The notes under the pieces: generated by a model
The model's input: only the letters and a program-made list of their open reading frames with translations
What the model was told of the DNA's origin: nothing
Databases searched by the model: none
Shown: piece after piece, positions 23,331-32,234 of the stretch
Layout of the letters: each line of letters opens with the position of its first letter
Numbering within the stretch: the first letter of the stretch is position 1
Made by a program: the position numbers and the translations under genes
Source of the DNA: an uncultured Eubacteriales bacterium
GTDB lineage: Bacteria; Bacillota; Clostridia; UBA1381; UBA9506
Reading direction: 5' to 3'
Assembly (NCBI GenBank): GCA_949299615.1
Contig: CASGBM010000042.1
Span: 1 to 32,672 of the forward strand
DNA: 32,672 nucleotides

Positions 23331-24899
23331 TTATTTCGCGTAATCAATCGCCCTGGTTTCCCGAATAACATTCACCTTAATCTGTCCGGGATATTCCAGT
23401 TCACTTTCGATCTTCTTCACAATATCACGCGCAATCAGCACAATCGCGTCGTCTTTTACATCCTCTGGACGAACCATAATGCGGATTTCACGTCCTGCCT
23501 GAATGGCAAACGACTTGTCAACGCCTTCAAAGGAATTTGCGATTTCCTCCAGTTTCTCCAGCCGTTTGATATAGCTTTCAATGTTTTCGCGCCGCGCGCC
23601 CGGGCGAGCCGCCGAAATAGCGTCTGCCGCCTGCACAATCGCCGCAACCAGCGTCGTTGCCTCCACGTCGCCGTGGTGCGCCATAATAGCGTGGACAACC
23701 TCTTTGCCTTCTTTATATTTTTTCGCAAGCTCCGCGCCGATCATCACGTGCGAACCTTCCATCTCATGGTCTGCCGCTTTGCCCAGATCGTGTAAAAGCC
23801 CGGCGCGCTTTGCGAGCGTAATGTCCGCGCCCAGCTCTCCGGCGATCAAGCCGGACAGATGTGCCACTTCAATGGAATGTTTTAACACGTTTTGCCCGTA
23901 GCTGGTTCTAAATTTCAGCTTGCCGAGCAGTTTAATGATTTCCGGATGCAAGCCGTGTACGCCTGTCTCAAACGTGGCATTTTCGCCCTCCTGCTTGATT
24001 TCGGCTTCCACTTCTTTTTTCGCTTTTTCATACATTTCTTCGATGCGCGCCGGATGGATCCTTCCGTCCACAATAAGCTTTTCCAAAGCCACGCGCGCAA
24101 CCTCACGGCGAACCGGATCAAAGCCGGACAAAATTACCGCCTCGGGCGTATCATCAATAATCAAATCGATTCCCGTCAGTGTTTCCAGCGTACGGATATT
24201 TCTGCCTTCACGGCCGATAATTCTTCCCTTCATCTCGTCGCTCGGCAGGTTCACGACAGAAACTGTGGTTTCCGCCACATGGTCTGCGGCGCACTTTTGA
24301 ATGGCACCGGCGATAATGTTTTTCGCCTTTTTCTCCGCTTCCTCTTTTGCCTGTGTTTCTATGTCTTTCACCATAATGGCGGCTTCGTGCCGCACTTCGC
24401 TCTCTATGCTCTTTAGCAGGTACTGCTTTGCATCGTCTACGCTCAAGCCGGACAGTTTTTGCAAAACCTCCAGCTCTTTACGCTTGATCTCTTCCACCTC
24501 TTTCTTGGCAAGATCAAGCTCTTTTTCTTTCTTATTCAGGTTTTCATCCTTTTTCTCAATGGCATCTGTCTTTTTATCCAGAGTTTCCTCTTTTTGCTGG
24601 ATTCTCCGTTCCTGGCGGGTAATCTCATTGCGCCGGTCTTTAATTTCTTTTTCAAATTCCTGCCGCTGCTTATGATTTTCCTCTTTGGCTTCCAGCATCA
24701 GTTCCCTTTTTTTGTTTTCCCCTTCTTTTTTCGCACGCTCAACAATTTCCTTAGCTTCCGCTTCTGCGCTGCCAAACTCCGCTTCTGCGATCTTTTTTCT
24801 ATAGGAAACGCCCATACGAAACGCTGCAAACGCTGCCAGGGCAATTAATATCACTGCGATCACTATGTAGATAATCAGTATAACCGGATCTATTTTCAA
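23331..24899 (-). CDS. rny: Ribonuclease Y
   Basis: The 522-residue protein matches RNase Y in length and order. It has an N-terminal membrane helix ([20 protein letters not shown]), a long charged coiled coil (about 40-180), a KH RNA-binding domain ([21 protein letters not shown]), and an HD domain with catalytic [15 protein letters not shown]. RNase Y is the membrane-bound endonuclease that starts mRNA decay in many Firmicutes. The start appears to be TTG (24899); AAAAGGAGGTG lies only three bases from it, closer than usual, but no better in-frame start exists. It is divergent from cca, with a good promoter on each strand. Confidence 0.97.
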   Translation of the reverse strand: MKIDPVILIIYIVIAVILIALAAFAAFRMGVSYRKKIAEAEFGSAEAEAKEIVERAKKEGENKKRELMLEAKEENHKQRQEFEKEIKDRRNEITRQERRIQQKEETLDKKTDAIEKKDENLNKKEKELDLAKKEVEEIKRKELEVLQKLSGLSVDDAKQYLLKSIESEVRHEAAIMVKDIETQAKEEAEKKAKNIIAGAIQKCAADHVAETTVSVVNLPSDEMKGRIIGREGRNIRTLETLTGIDLIIDDTPEAVILSGFDPVRREVARVALEKLIVDGRIHPARIEEMYEKAKKEVEAEIKQEGENATFETGVHGLHPEIIKLLGKLKFRTSYGQNVLKHSIEVAHLSGLIAGELGADITLAKRAGLLHDLGKAADHEMEGSHVMIGAELAKKYKEGKEVVHAIMAHHGDVEATTLVAAIVQAADAISAARPGARRENIESYIKRLEKLEEIANSFEGVDKSFAIQAGREIRIMVRPEDVKDDAIVLIARDIVKKIESELEYPGQIKVNVIRETRAIDYAK

Positions 24900-25030
24900 G
24901 CACCTCCTTTTAAAATATCAGGCTCTCTTGCCTGCACCCCATTTGAACTAAATTTATACAAAAAGCGTAAAACAATTACAGAAACCCAAATTTCCGCAAG
25001 TTTAACATTAACATAGAAAACCACGATAAC

Positions 25031-25059
25031 ATTTTACTCTTTTTTCTGTTCGGTGTCAA
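25031..25059 (-). promoter_or_regulatory. Sigma-A promoter of rny
   Basis: On the minus strand TTGACA (25059-25054), 17 bases and TAAAAT (25036-25031). The transcript would start about 125 bases before the rny start codon, leaving a longish leader. Confidence 0.75.
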
Positions 25060-25096
25060 TGTTTTTTTGGTTATTCTTTACGAAATTTGTACCCCA

Positions 25097-25125
25097 TTGA
25101 CACCAAAGGGGAAAAATTTTATAAT
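25097..25125 (+). promoter_or_regulatory. Full-consensus sigma-A promoter of cca
   Basis: TTGACA (25097-25102), exactly 17 bases, then TATAAT (25120-25125): a perfect match in both boxes. The leader to the ATG at 25200 is about 68 bases and shows no obvious riboswitch. Such a strong promoter is unexpected for a tRNA-processing gene. Confidence 0.9.
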
Positions 25126-25199
25126 AAAAACAGGTTTCGTGTAAACTATCCCGGAAAAAACAATTTTTTTGAAATGATCACAGCCTAAGGAGTGCTTTT

Positions 25200-26549
25200 A
25201 TGCAGATATTACTTCCAGATCCGGTTCGCCGTATCATCAAAACCTTTCGCGCGCACGGATACCCGGCATATGCCGTGGGCGGCTGCGTGCGTGACAGTCT
25301 GCTCGGCCGCTGTCCCAGCGACTGGGACCTTGCGACAAGCGCGCAGCCGGAAGAGATAAAAAAGATTTTTCCCAAAACCATCGACACAGGAATTGCGCAC
25401 GGCACGGTCACTGTGCGCATGGACGGCAAAAACTACGAGGTGACAACCTACCGGATTGACGGAAAATATGAAGACAGCCGCCATCCCGCCGAAGTTACGT
25501 TTACCGATTCGATCTGCGACGATCTTGCGCGGCGCGACTTTACGATAAACGCGATGGCATATAATGAGGAGAACGGATTGGTCGACCCGTTTGGCGGGCA
25601 GGCAGATCTTGCACACGGCGTTCTCCGCTGTGTGGGAGACCCCATGCTGCGCTTTTCAGAAGACGCGCTTCGCATGCTGCGCGCGGCAAGGTTTTCTGCC
25701 CAGCTGGGATTTGAAGTTTTCCCCGATGTGCAAGCTGCCATGAGCTGTCAGGCGGAACGAATCTGCGCCGTCAGTGCCGAGCGGATTCGGGAAGAACTGA
25801 CAAAAATGGTATTATCCGACGCAAAAATCGCGTTTGATCTCCTGTTTCATACCGGACTGCTTGACAGGATTTTGCCGGAGCTTGCGCTGTGTTTTCGCAC
25901 CGCGCAAAAGATTAAGTACCATTTATATGACGTTGGGACGCACACCATGTTTGTTACAAAAAGCGTGCCGAAAATACCAGCCCTGCGCTATGCCGCTTTG
26001 TTTCATGATCTGGGAAAACCGCAAAAAAAGACGGTGGATCCGGACGGGACGACGCATTTTAAAGGACACGCTGCGGTGAGCACCGCCCTGGCACAGGATA
26101 TTATGCGCCGCTTAAAATTTGACAACAAAACCTGCGACCAGGTTCTGCGCCTGGTGAAATACCACGACCGCGAAATTGTACTGACGAAAAAAGCCGTTAA
26201 GCGCGCCGTTTTTGATGTGGGCGAGGATATTTTTCTCGATCTTTTGGATTTAAAACGCGGCGACGCCCTGGCACAAAACCTGATCTATTCCCGCCCGCGG
26301 CTGGCAAATTATGACCGCATAGAGCAGATTTACCTGCGCTGCCGAAAAGAACAGGAGGCGTTTTCCCTGCGCGACCTTGCCGTAGACGGGCACGACCTTC
26401 TTGCGCTTGGGTTTTCCGGCAAAGAAATTGGAACGCTGTTAAATGCGCTTCTCTTTTATGTCCTGGAACAGCCGCAAGACAATCAAAAAGAAAAATTATT
26501 AAAAATTTTGCAAAAAAATCAAAAACTGTGGTTAAACGGAATAAAATAA
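25200..26549 (+). CDS. cca: CCA tRNA nucleotidyltransferase with HD domain
   Basis: Start: ATG at 25200 after AAGGAG, giving 449 residues. The enzyme adds or repairs the CCA end of tRNAs. The N-terminal class II nucleotidyltransferase head shows YAVGGCVRDSLLG and the metal-binding pair in SDWDLATSA, then RRDFTINAMAYNE. The neck/body contains EDALRMLRAARFSAQLGF and SAERIREEL. The C-terminal HD domain has ALFHDLGKPQKK and FKGHAAVS, as in multifunctional CCA enzymes with phosphohydrolase activity. The tRNA-Pro at 404-480 already encodes its CCA, so for that tRNA the enzyme would serve repair. The gene is transcribed alone from a consensus promoter. Confidence 0.96.
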   Translation: MQILLPDPVRRIIKTFRAHGYPAYAVGGCVRDSLLGRCPSDWDLATSAQPEEIKKIFPKTIDTGIAHGTVTVRMDGKNYEVTTYRIDGKYEDSRHPAEVTFTDSICDDLARRDFTINAMAYNEENGLVDPFGGQADLAHGVLRCVGDPMLRFSEDALRMLRAARFSAQLGFEVFPDVQAAMSCQAERICAVSAERIREELTKMVLSDAKIAFDLLFHTGLLDRILPELALCFRTAQKIKYHLYDVGTHTMFVTKSVPKIPALRYAALFHDLGKPQKKTVDPDGTTHFKGHAAVSTALAQDIMRRLKFDNKTCDQVLRLVKYHDREIVLTKKAVKRAVFDVGEDIFLDLLDLKRGDALAQNLIYSRPRLANYDRIEQIYLRCRKEQEAFSLRDLAVDGHDLLALGFSGKEIGTLLNALLFYVLEQPQDNQKEKLLKILQKNQKLWLNGIK

Positions 26550-26675
26550 GGGTATATAGATCTTATGAGGGCTTTTGCAAATAAAACCTGAATTCCATGA
26601 AAAAATAAATCCTTACACACGGCATGATAAGACATTCTAATAGCAGAACCATTGTATTTATCCAGCGTCTATGTC

Positions 26676-26710
26676 ACAGGCGGACTTGTTTTGGGACATT
26701 TGCCGCCTGT
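26676..26710 (+). promoter_or_regulatory. Hairpin in the leader of the EF-G-like gene
   Basis: ACAGGCGG (26676-26683) and CCGCCTGT (26703-26710) form a perfect 8-bp stem with a 19-base loop, 15 bases before the GGAGG of the EF-G-like gene. There is no T-run after it. It could modulate translation. I found no convincing promoter in 26550-26739. Confidence 0.35.
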
Positions 26711-26739
26711 CGTTAATAAATATATGGAGGGTGTTTCTC

Positions 26740-28806
26740 ATGAAAGATTATCCGGTGTCAAAAATTAGAAATGTGGTGTTTTTAGGTCATGGCAGGGCGG
26801 GCAAGACCTCCTTATCAGAGGCGATGTTGCTCTCTTCGGGCGCGATTGAGCGTTTGGGGACGATTGCTTCGGGCAATACGGTGAGCGACTACGACCCGGA
26901 GGAGGTCAAGCGTTTGTGTTCTATTTCCACTTCCATTCTCCCGGTAGAATGGAACGGCAATAAAATTAATATCCTCGATACGCCCGGATATTTTGACTTT
27001 GTCGCAGAGCAGTACGAGGGAATCAGCGCAGCCGATGGCGCCGTTTTGGTCATCAGCGGAAAATCGGGCGTTTCGGTTGGTACAGAAAAGGCGTGGAAAA
27101 TTTGCAATAAGAGAAAAATCCCTCTGATTTTATATATTAACAAATTAGACGATGAAAAAGCGGACTATGCAAAAGTTTTAACCCAGCTTAAGGACACGTT
27201 TGGAAAATGCATTGCACCGTTTTTGGTGCCGATTAAAGAAGACGGAAAAATCAACGGGTTTGTGAACGTGGTGGATTTAAACGCCCGCCGTTTTGACGGG
27301 GAAAAGGTGATTGATATACCTGTCCCGGACGGGATGGATGACGAAATTCAGCCGGTGCGCGATATGATTATGGAGGCGGTTGCCGAAACGGACGAAGCGC
27401 TGATGGATAAATATTTTTCCGGCGAAGAATTTACCCGCGAGGAAATTCACCGCGCCCTGCGCCACGGAACAGAAGATTGCTCGATTGTCCCGGTTTTGTG
27501 CGGCAGTGCAGTAAAAAACCAGGGGACACGCCTGCTGCTTGACGCCATCTGCGATTATCTGCCGTCACCGGACGAAACGGGAGATATTATTGCTGCCGGC
27601 GCGGACGATGATTTTGTCGAGCTTTCTGCCGACGCGTCAAAACCGCTTGCGGCACAGTGCTTTAAAACCATTGCTGACCCGTTTATCGGCAGGCTTTCGT
27701 ACATACGCGTTTATCAGGGAACCGTTAAAAAAGACGATGTTTTATATAATTCCACCCGCAAAACGGAAGAAAGAGCCAGCCGGATCTTTATCCTGCGCGG
27801 GAAAAAACAGATAGAAACCGATCATTTAAGCGCGGGCGATATTGGTGTCATTCCCAAGCTTTCGAATACGGAAACGGGCGACACCTTGTGTACAAAATCA
27901 GCACCTGTCCTTTTTGAACCGATCGAATTTCCGGAGCCGGCAATGGCAATGGCAATTATGCCAAAGGCCAAAGGCGACGAAGAAAAAATCAGCAGTGGTC
28001 TGCACAAACTCATGGAAGAAGATCCCACCCTTGCCATGGAGCTGAACACGGAAACACACGAACAGATTATCCGCGGCATCGGGGAGCAGCATATCGAAGT
28101 TGCCGTAAGCAAATTGAGCTCGAAATACGGCGTAAATGTCGATTTGAAAATCCCGAAAGTACCCTACCGCGAAACGATCCGTAAGAGCGTAAAAGCGGAA
28201 GGCAAACATAAGAAGCAGTCCGGCGGGCACGGACAGTACGGCCATGTATGGATTGAGTTTGAACCAACGGATTCGGAAGAGCTTGTGTTTGAAGAAAAAG
28301 TGTTTGGCGGAGCTGTCCCGAAAAACTTTTTCCCGGCGGTGGAAAAAGGGCTCAAAGAAAGTATGGAGCATGGCGTTCTTGCCGGATACCCCGTTGTGGG
28401 ATTAAAAGCGACACTCTATGACGGTTCGTACCACAGCGTCGATTCCTCGGAAATGGCTTTTAAGGTGGCGGCAAATCTGGCATACAAAGCCGGACTTGTG
28501 CAGGCATCCCCAGTCCTTTTAGAGCCGGTCGGTGAGCTTTCTGTCAACGTTCCCTCCGCCAGCATGGGCGATATTATGGGCGATATTAACAAACGCCGCG
28601 GCCGTGTCCTCGGAAATGACCCGCAGGATGATGGGAGTGTGACCATCACCGCAGACGTTCCCATGGCGGAAATGGGACGATTTGCGACCGATCTTCGTTC
28701 CATGACGCAGGGAAGAGGCAGTTTCCGCTTTACCTTTAAAGGCTATGAACAGGCGCCGGAACCGGTTGCGAAAAAGATTATCGAAGAGAGCAAAGCGGCG
28801 GGGTAA
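26740..28806 (+). CDS. EF-G-like translation-factor GTPase (EF-G paralogue)
   Basis: Start: ATG at 26740, nine bases after GGAGG, giving 688 residues; an earlier GTG-type extension has no support. All EF-G domains are present: GTPase (P-loop GHGRAGKTS, G3 DTPGYFDF, G4 NKLD), beta-barrel domain II (FKTIADPFIGRLSYIRVYQG), domain III (GIGEQHIEVAVSKL), domain IV (SGGHGQYGHVWIEFEP) and domain V (NVPSASMGDIMGDINKRRGR). Canonical EF-G has AHIDAGKTT, while here the aspartate is Arg, and the effector region is short (AIERLGTIASGNTVSDYDPEE). These traits match the EF-G-like/FusA2 group rather than the main elongation factor. No rpsL, rpsG or tuf is adjacent, which also argues for a paralogue. Its job, such as ribosome recycling or stress translation, is not known here. 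Confidence 0.93.
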   Translation: MKDYPVSKIRNVVFLGHGRAGKTSLSEAMLLSSGAIERLGTIASGNTVSDYDPEEVKRLCSISTSILPVEWNGNKINILDTPGYFDFVAEQYEGISAADGAVLVISGKSGVSVGTEKAWKICNKRKIPLILYINKLDDEKADYAKVLTQLKDTFGKCIAPFLVPIKEDGKINGFVNVVDLNARRFDGEKVIDIPVPDGMDDEIQPVRDMIMEAVAETDEALMDKYFSGEEFTREEIHRALRHGTEDCSIVPVLCGSAVKNQGTRLLLDAICDYLPSPDETGDIIAAGADDDFVELSADASKPLAAQCFKTIADPFIGRLSYIRVYQGTVKKDDVLYNSTRKTEERASRIFILRGKKQIETDHLSAGDIGVIPKLSNTETGDTLCTKSAPVLFEPIEFPEPAMAMAIMPKAKGDEEKISSGLHKLMEEDPTLAMELNTETHEQIIRGIGEQHIEVAVSKLSSKYGVNVDLKIPKVPYRETIRKSVKAEGKHKKQSGGHGQYGHVWIEFEPTDSEELVFEEKVFGGAVPKNFFPAVEKGLKESMEHGVLAGYPVVGLKATLYDGSYHSVDSSEMAFKVAANLAYKAGLVQASPVLLEPVGELSVNVPSASMGDIMGDINKRRGRVLGNDPQDDGSVTITADVPMAEMGRFATDLRSMTQGRGSFRFTFKGYEQAPEPVAKKIIEESKAAG

Positions 28807-28822
28807 CCCGCTGATTCAGATA

Positions 28823-28872
28823 GGTGCGGCAGGATTGTTGTGTTAAATATAGGGCTTTTTTCCTGCCGCACC
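28823..28872. repeat. Perfect 12-bp inverted repeat after the EF-G-like gene
   Basis: GGTGCGGCAGGA (28823-28834) and TCCTGCCGCACC (28861-28872) are exact complements around 26 AT-rich bases. They lie between the stop codon and the real terminator. The loop ends in CTTTTT before the second arm. It may be a small transposable or stabilising hairpin. Confidence 0.65.
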
Positions 28873-28888
28873 GATTGAAAAATATCAT

Positions 28889-28924
28889 AAACCCCCAAGC
28901 GGAATCCGTTTGGGGGTTTTTTTA
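28889..28924 (+). terminator. Terminator of the EF-G-like gene
   Basis: AAACCCCCAAGCGG pairs with CCGTTTGGGGGTTT (one G-U) around a three-base AAT loop and runs into seven or more T. It is a very strong intrinsic terminator. Confidence 0.93.
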
Positions 28925-28965
28925 TTGTTCGGTTTAGCAGTTATTTTTATATTTGCACTTTCTGC

Positions 28966-29067
28966 GTAGGGTGCGGCGCTTGGTGCGCACCGTTATTTCA
29001 TACAGAACTCGCAGGCAAGAAACCAGTACGCACCATCAGGCCGGGACGTCTATGAGCCGTCCCCTAC
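28966..29067. repeat. Probable intergenic repeat relic bounded by GTAGGG...CCCCTAC
   Basis: The segment is bounded by GTAGGG and CCCCTAC. It carries two internal foldbacks (GGTGCG...CGCACC and GGGACG...CGTCCC), is more G/C-rich than its surroundings, and has no open frame of note. This looks like a short dispersed palindromic element between the EF-G-like gene and thiC. Only one copy is in this window, so dispersal is a guess. Confidence 0.35.
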
Positions 29068-29117
29068 ACGTTGTCATACAGCAAAGAAACGGAATAAACA
29101 TTTTTATCTACAAAATA

Positions 29118-30419
29118 CTAAATTACATCGACAAATTCCTTGTTTAGCACTTTATTCATATTCCGCACCGCGCACATTTTTCCGCACATGGTACAGCTAT
29201 CACTGTGCTCCGGCATAGATTCTTCGCGGTAGCGCCGGGCTTTTTCCCCGTCCATGGCAAGGGCAAACATTTCCTCCCAGTCCAAATTTTTCCGGGCAGT
29301 GCTCATCCTGCGGTCCCAATCCGCCGCACCGGGCAAACCCTTGGCAATGTCGGCCGCATGCGCCGCAATTTTTGCCGCAATAATCCCTTCTTTCATATCC
29401 TCCAGTGTCGGCAGGCGCAAATGCTCTGCCGGCGTGACATAGCAAAGGAACGACGCGCCACAGGCCGCGGCAATCGCGCCGCCGATGGCGGAGGTAATAT
29501 GGTCATAGCCCGGGGCAACATCCGTTACAATCGGTCCCAGGACATAAAACGGCGCGCCGTGGCACAGCGTTTGTTCTATTTCCATATTCGCTTTGATCTG
29601 GTCCAGCGGCATATGCCCCGGTCCTTCAATCATTACCTGAACTTTTTGTTCCCAGGCGCGGCGGGTCAGCTCGCCCAGCTCAATCAGCTCGCTGATCTGG
29701 CAGGCGTCCGAGGCGTCCGCAATCGACCCCGGGCGGCAAGCATCACCGAGACTCAGCGTGACATCATACTGTTTGCAGATTTCTAAAACTTCGTCAAAAT
29801 ATTCATAAAACGGGTTTTCCTTTCCCGTCATTTCCATCCAGGCAAAAATCAGGGACCCGCCGCGCGAAACAATATTCGTCAGACGTTTGTTGTTTTTAAA
29901 GCGTTCGGCGGTTTTACGGTTAATGCCGCAGTGGATGGTCATGAAATCCACGCCGTCTTCGGCGTGCATCCGAAACACATCCAGCCACTCCTGCGCCGTG
30001 ATCTGGTCCAGCTCCTTATGATAATATACCACGGCGTCATAGATGGGCACGGTGCCGATCATCGCCGGGCAGGATGCAGTGAGTTTGCGCCGGAACGTGC
30101 GCGTATCTCCGAAGGTAGAAAGGTCCATAATTGCTTCTGCCCCCATCTCAACGGCTTTGTTTACCTTTTCCATTTCCACGTCTAAATTGACGCAGTCTTT
30201 TGAAGTTCCGAGGTTTACGTTAATTTTTGTTTTCAATCGGCGCCCGATACCGTTTGGGTCGAGCGACGCGTGGTTTTTATTTGCGCAAATGGCAACCTGC
30301 CCTTTGGCGACAAGCTCCATTAATTCTTGTTCCGCAATTTGTTCTTTTTTGGCAACCGCTTTTATTTCTTTTGTTACAATTCCTTTTTTTGCCGCGTCCA
30401 TTTGTGTGGTATATGTCAT
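29118..30419 (-). CDS. thiC: Phosphomethylpyrimidine synthase ThiC
   Basis: Start: ATG at 30419, six bases after GGAGG, giving 433 residues, the short form without the extra N-terminal domain. ThiC is a radical-SAM enzyme that rearranges aminoimidazole ribotide to HMP phosphate, the pyrimidine part of thiamine. Visible marks: [92 protein letters not shown], and the C-terminal cluster cysteines CTMCGKMC. The spacing is C-x2-C-x3-C, one residue shorter than the textbook C-x2-C-x4-C. It stands alone, without other thi genes, under a TPP riboswitch and leader terminator, so expression should fall when thiamine is plentiful. No clear terminator follows the gene. Confidence 0.97.
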   Translation of the reverse strand: MTYTTQMDAAKKGIVTKEIKAVAKKEQIAEQELMELVAKGQVAICANKNHASLDPNGIGRRLKTKINVNLGTSKDCVNLDVEMEKVNKAVEMGAEAIMDLSTFGDTRTFRRKLTASCPAMIGTVPIYDAVVYYHKELDQITAQEWLDVFRMHAEDGVDFMTIHCGINRKTAERFKNNKRLTNIVSRGGSLIFAWMEMTGKENPFYEYFDEVLEICKQYDVTLSLGDACRPGSIADASDACQISELIELGELTRRAWEQKVQVMIEGPGHMPLDQIKANMEIEQTLCHGAPFYVLGPIVTDVAPGYDHITSAIGGAIAAACGASFLCYVTPAEHLRLPTLEDMKEGIIAAKIAAHAADIAKGLPGAADWDRRMSTARKNLDWEEMFALAMDGEKARRYREESMPEHSDSCTMCGKMCAVRNMNKVLNKEFVDVI

Positions 30420-30447
30420 GATAGCCCTCCTAAATGATAATAAATCT

Positions 30448-30474
30448 AAAAAATGCCCTGCCAAAAAGCAGGGC
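30448..30474 (-). terminator. Riboswitch-controlled terminator in the thiC leader
   Basis: On the minus strand GCCCTGC (30474-30468) and GCAGGGC (30461-30455) pair around a six-base loop and are followed by ATTTTTT. It sits between the TPP aptamer and the thiC ribosome binding site, the expected place for a transcriptional OFF switch. Confidence 0.88.
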
Positions 30475-30504
30475 AAATTAAAATCTTGTATAAAACACAA
30501 ATAC

Positions 30505-30590
30505 AATCCCTACGCCGGCATTACCCGAACAGGTTCTTTGGGTCGGAAACAAAAAATTTTGCTTCCCTCTCAGCAAAAAGCTCCCCACTT
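30505..30590 (-). promoter_or_regulatory. TPP riboswitch (THI element) controlling thiC
   Basis: Read on the minus strand, the thiamine-pyrophosphate aptamer signatures appear in order: GTGGGGAGC, GCTGAGAGGGAAGC, GACCC, AGAACCTG, TCGGGTAATGCCGGCGTAGGGA. The last block and CTGAGAG are the conserved TPP-binding parts. The terminator hairpin follows about 30 bases later, so TPP binding should cause early termination of the thiC transcript. Confidence 0.96.
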
Positions 30591-30685
30591 TTTCTATTCT
30601 TATGTTACCTGATTTTAAAATAAATGTCAAGCCGCTGTTTCTTTTTTTCTCCGAATTTTAACAAATTTTGCCGCTGCGGCGCTTT

Positions 30686-32056
30686 TTAAACCTGCACCTT
30701 GTCGCTTTTTATATCTTTTCGGCGCAGCAAAAAGAAATAAACCACACATATCGTTAAGCTGACAAACGCAGACGCCGGCACAGCCAGGCCAATAAAAAAC
30801 ATTCCGGCTCCCGCTAGACGGCTCAGGGCATAAGACAGCGGGATTCGAACCAAAAAAGCGGAAAACAGCCCCTGCGCCATTACAAAAGCGGTATGCTCCC
30901 TGCCGTTAAAATAGCCGAGAAAACAAAAGCTAACCGAAATCATTAAATATTCCACCGAACAGCCCCGCAAATACTGGGCCGCCGCATTTAGGACCTCCGG
31001 ATCATTGTCGAAAATGCCCGCCAGCCATCTTCCTGCAAAGCAGGTGAGCAAAAACATCGCCGCCCCAAAGCAAAACGAAATTCCCTGTGCCAAAAACAGG
31101 GCGCGTTCTGCCCGTTTTTGATTGCCGGCTCCCATATTCTGCGCCACAAAAGCTGACAGTGCGGACATAAACGCCATTGGCACAATCGCCAAAAACACAA
31201 ACAATTTTTCCGCAATTCCCACACCTGCAGACGCAACCAGCCCAAGGGTGTTTACAATACCGGTAATGATTAAAAATGAAAGGCTGGTTAAAAAATCCTG
31301 CAGGGCAATTGGGGACCCGATTTTCAAAATCCGCCCCACAGCACTGCCGCTTTTTCTCCATTGTTCTTTTACCGAAAACGGCAGAGGGCGGCGGCGAATA
31401 TAGCAAAGCGAAAAGACCACGCTAAACGCCTGGGCAATGATGGTTGCAAGCGCCGCGCCGGAAGCGTCCATATGAAAGCCGCCGACAAAAAGCAGGTCTA
31501 AAAATACATTGACGAAACAGGCAATGAGCACAAATAAAAGCGGTGACCGCGAGTTGCCCAACCCTCGAAAAATGCCGCTAATCCCGTTATACGCGGTGAT
31601 AAAAACAATTCCGGCAGAACAAATCCGGAGATAGCGGACCGTTTCCGGCACAGCTTCTCGCGGCACACGCATCAGCCGCACCACCTGCGGTGCAAACAGC
31701 ACCATAGCGGCAGTCAAAAAAACTGCCATCGCAAAAAACAGTTTAATCTGACCGGCTACGACGCGACCGGCATCTTCTTTGTCCCCTGCACCGACAGCTT
31801 TTCCCAACAGAACCGTCACACCCATGGTCAGGCCGGTGATAAGCGCTGTAAGCCCCTGCATGACCTGGCTCCCTGTTGCCACCGCCGAGACGCTGGCAGT
31901 CGGCGAAAACCTGCCGACAACCGCCAAATCAACCCCGCCGTAAAACGCCTGCAAAAGCAGAGAAAACATGAGCGGCAGGGCAAACCGAACAAGCGGCGGG
32001 AAAATGGGACCGGATAAAAAAGGGTTGTGCTTTAAATTTGTTTTGTCGTTGGTCAT
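30686..32056 (-). CDS. MATE family efflux transporter
   Basis: Start: ATG at 32056 (MTNDKTNLKHNPFLSGPI) with GGAGG six bases upstream, giving 456 residues. About twelve membrane helices occur in two related halves. MATE features include PLMFSLLLQAFYGGVDLAVVGRF in helix 1-2, AVATGSQVMQG, GLTMGVTVLLGKAVGAGD, and in the second half GIAEKLFVFLAIVPMAFMSALSAFVAQNMGAGN. MATE proteins export cationic drugs or metabolites using Na+ or H+ gradients; the substrate here is unknown. The gene follows the LCP gene on the same strand behind that gene's terminator and runs towards the thiC leader. No local regulator is encoded beside it. Confidence 0.93.
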   Translation of the reverse strand: MTNDKTNLKHNPFLSGPIFPPLVRFALPLMFSLLLQAFYGGVDLAVVGRFSPTASVSAVATGSQVMQGLTALITGLTMGVTVLLGKAVGAGDKEDAGRVVAGQIKLFFAMAVFLTAAMVLFAPQVVRLMRVPREAVPETVRYLRICSAGIVFITAYNGISGIFRGLGNSRSPLLFVLIACFVNVFLDLLFVGGFHMDASGAALATIIAQAFSVVFSLCYIRRRPLPFSVKEQWRKSGSAVGRILKIGSPIALQDFLTSLSFLIITGIVNTLGLVASAGVGIAEKLFVFLAIVPMAFMSALSAFVAQNMGAGNQKRAERALFLAQGISFCFGAAMFLLTCFAGRWLAGIFDNDPEVLNAAAQYLRGCSVEYLMISVSFCFLGYFNGREHTAFVMAQGLFSAFLVRIPLSYALSRLAGAGMFFIGLAVPASAFVSLTICVVYFFLLRRKDIKSDKVQV

Positions 32057-32086
32057 GGAAAACCTCCAGGCGGTCCTCTGCCTCAC

Positions 32087-32120
32087 AAAAAATCGCCAAC
32101 AAGCGCATGCTTGGTGGCGA
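32087..32120 (-). terminator. Terminator of the LCP-family gene
   Basis: TCGCCAACAAGC (32093-32104) and GCTTGGTGGCGA (32109-32120) pair over 12 positions (one mismatch or G-U) with a four-base loop. On the minus strand six T follow. It lies between the LCP stop codon and the MATE ribosome binding site. Confidence 0.85.
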
Positions 32121-32234
32121 CGATTGTTCAAACAAAGCTCCGTTTTTATGCGTTTTTTCAAAACCTATGGTCTGATGTTTCTTTCCATTTTTCCTGTTTC
32201 CCAATCAGACTCCGTCTGTTTAAAGCCAAAGGTT

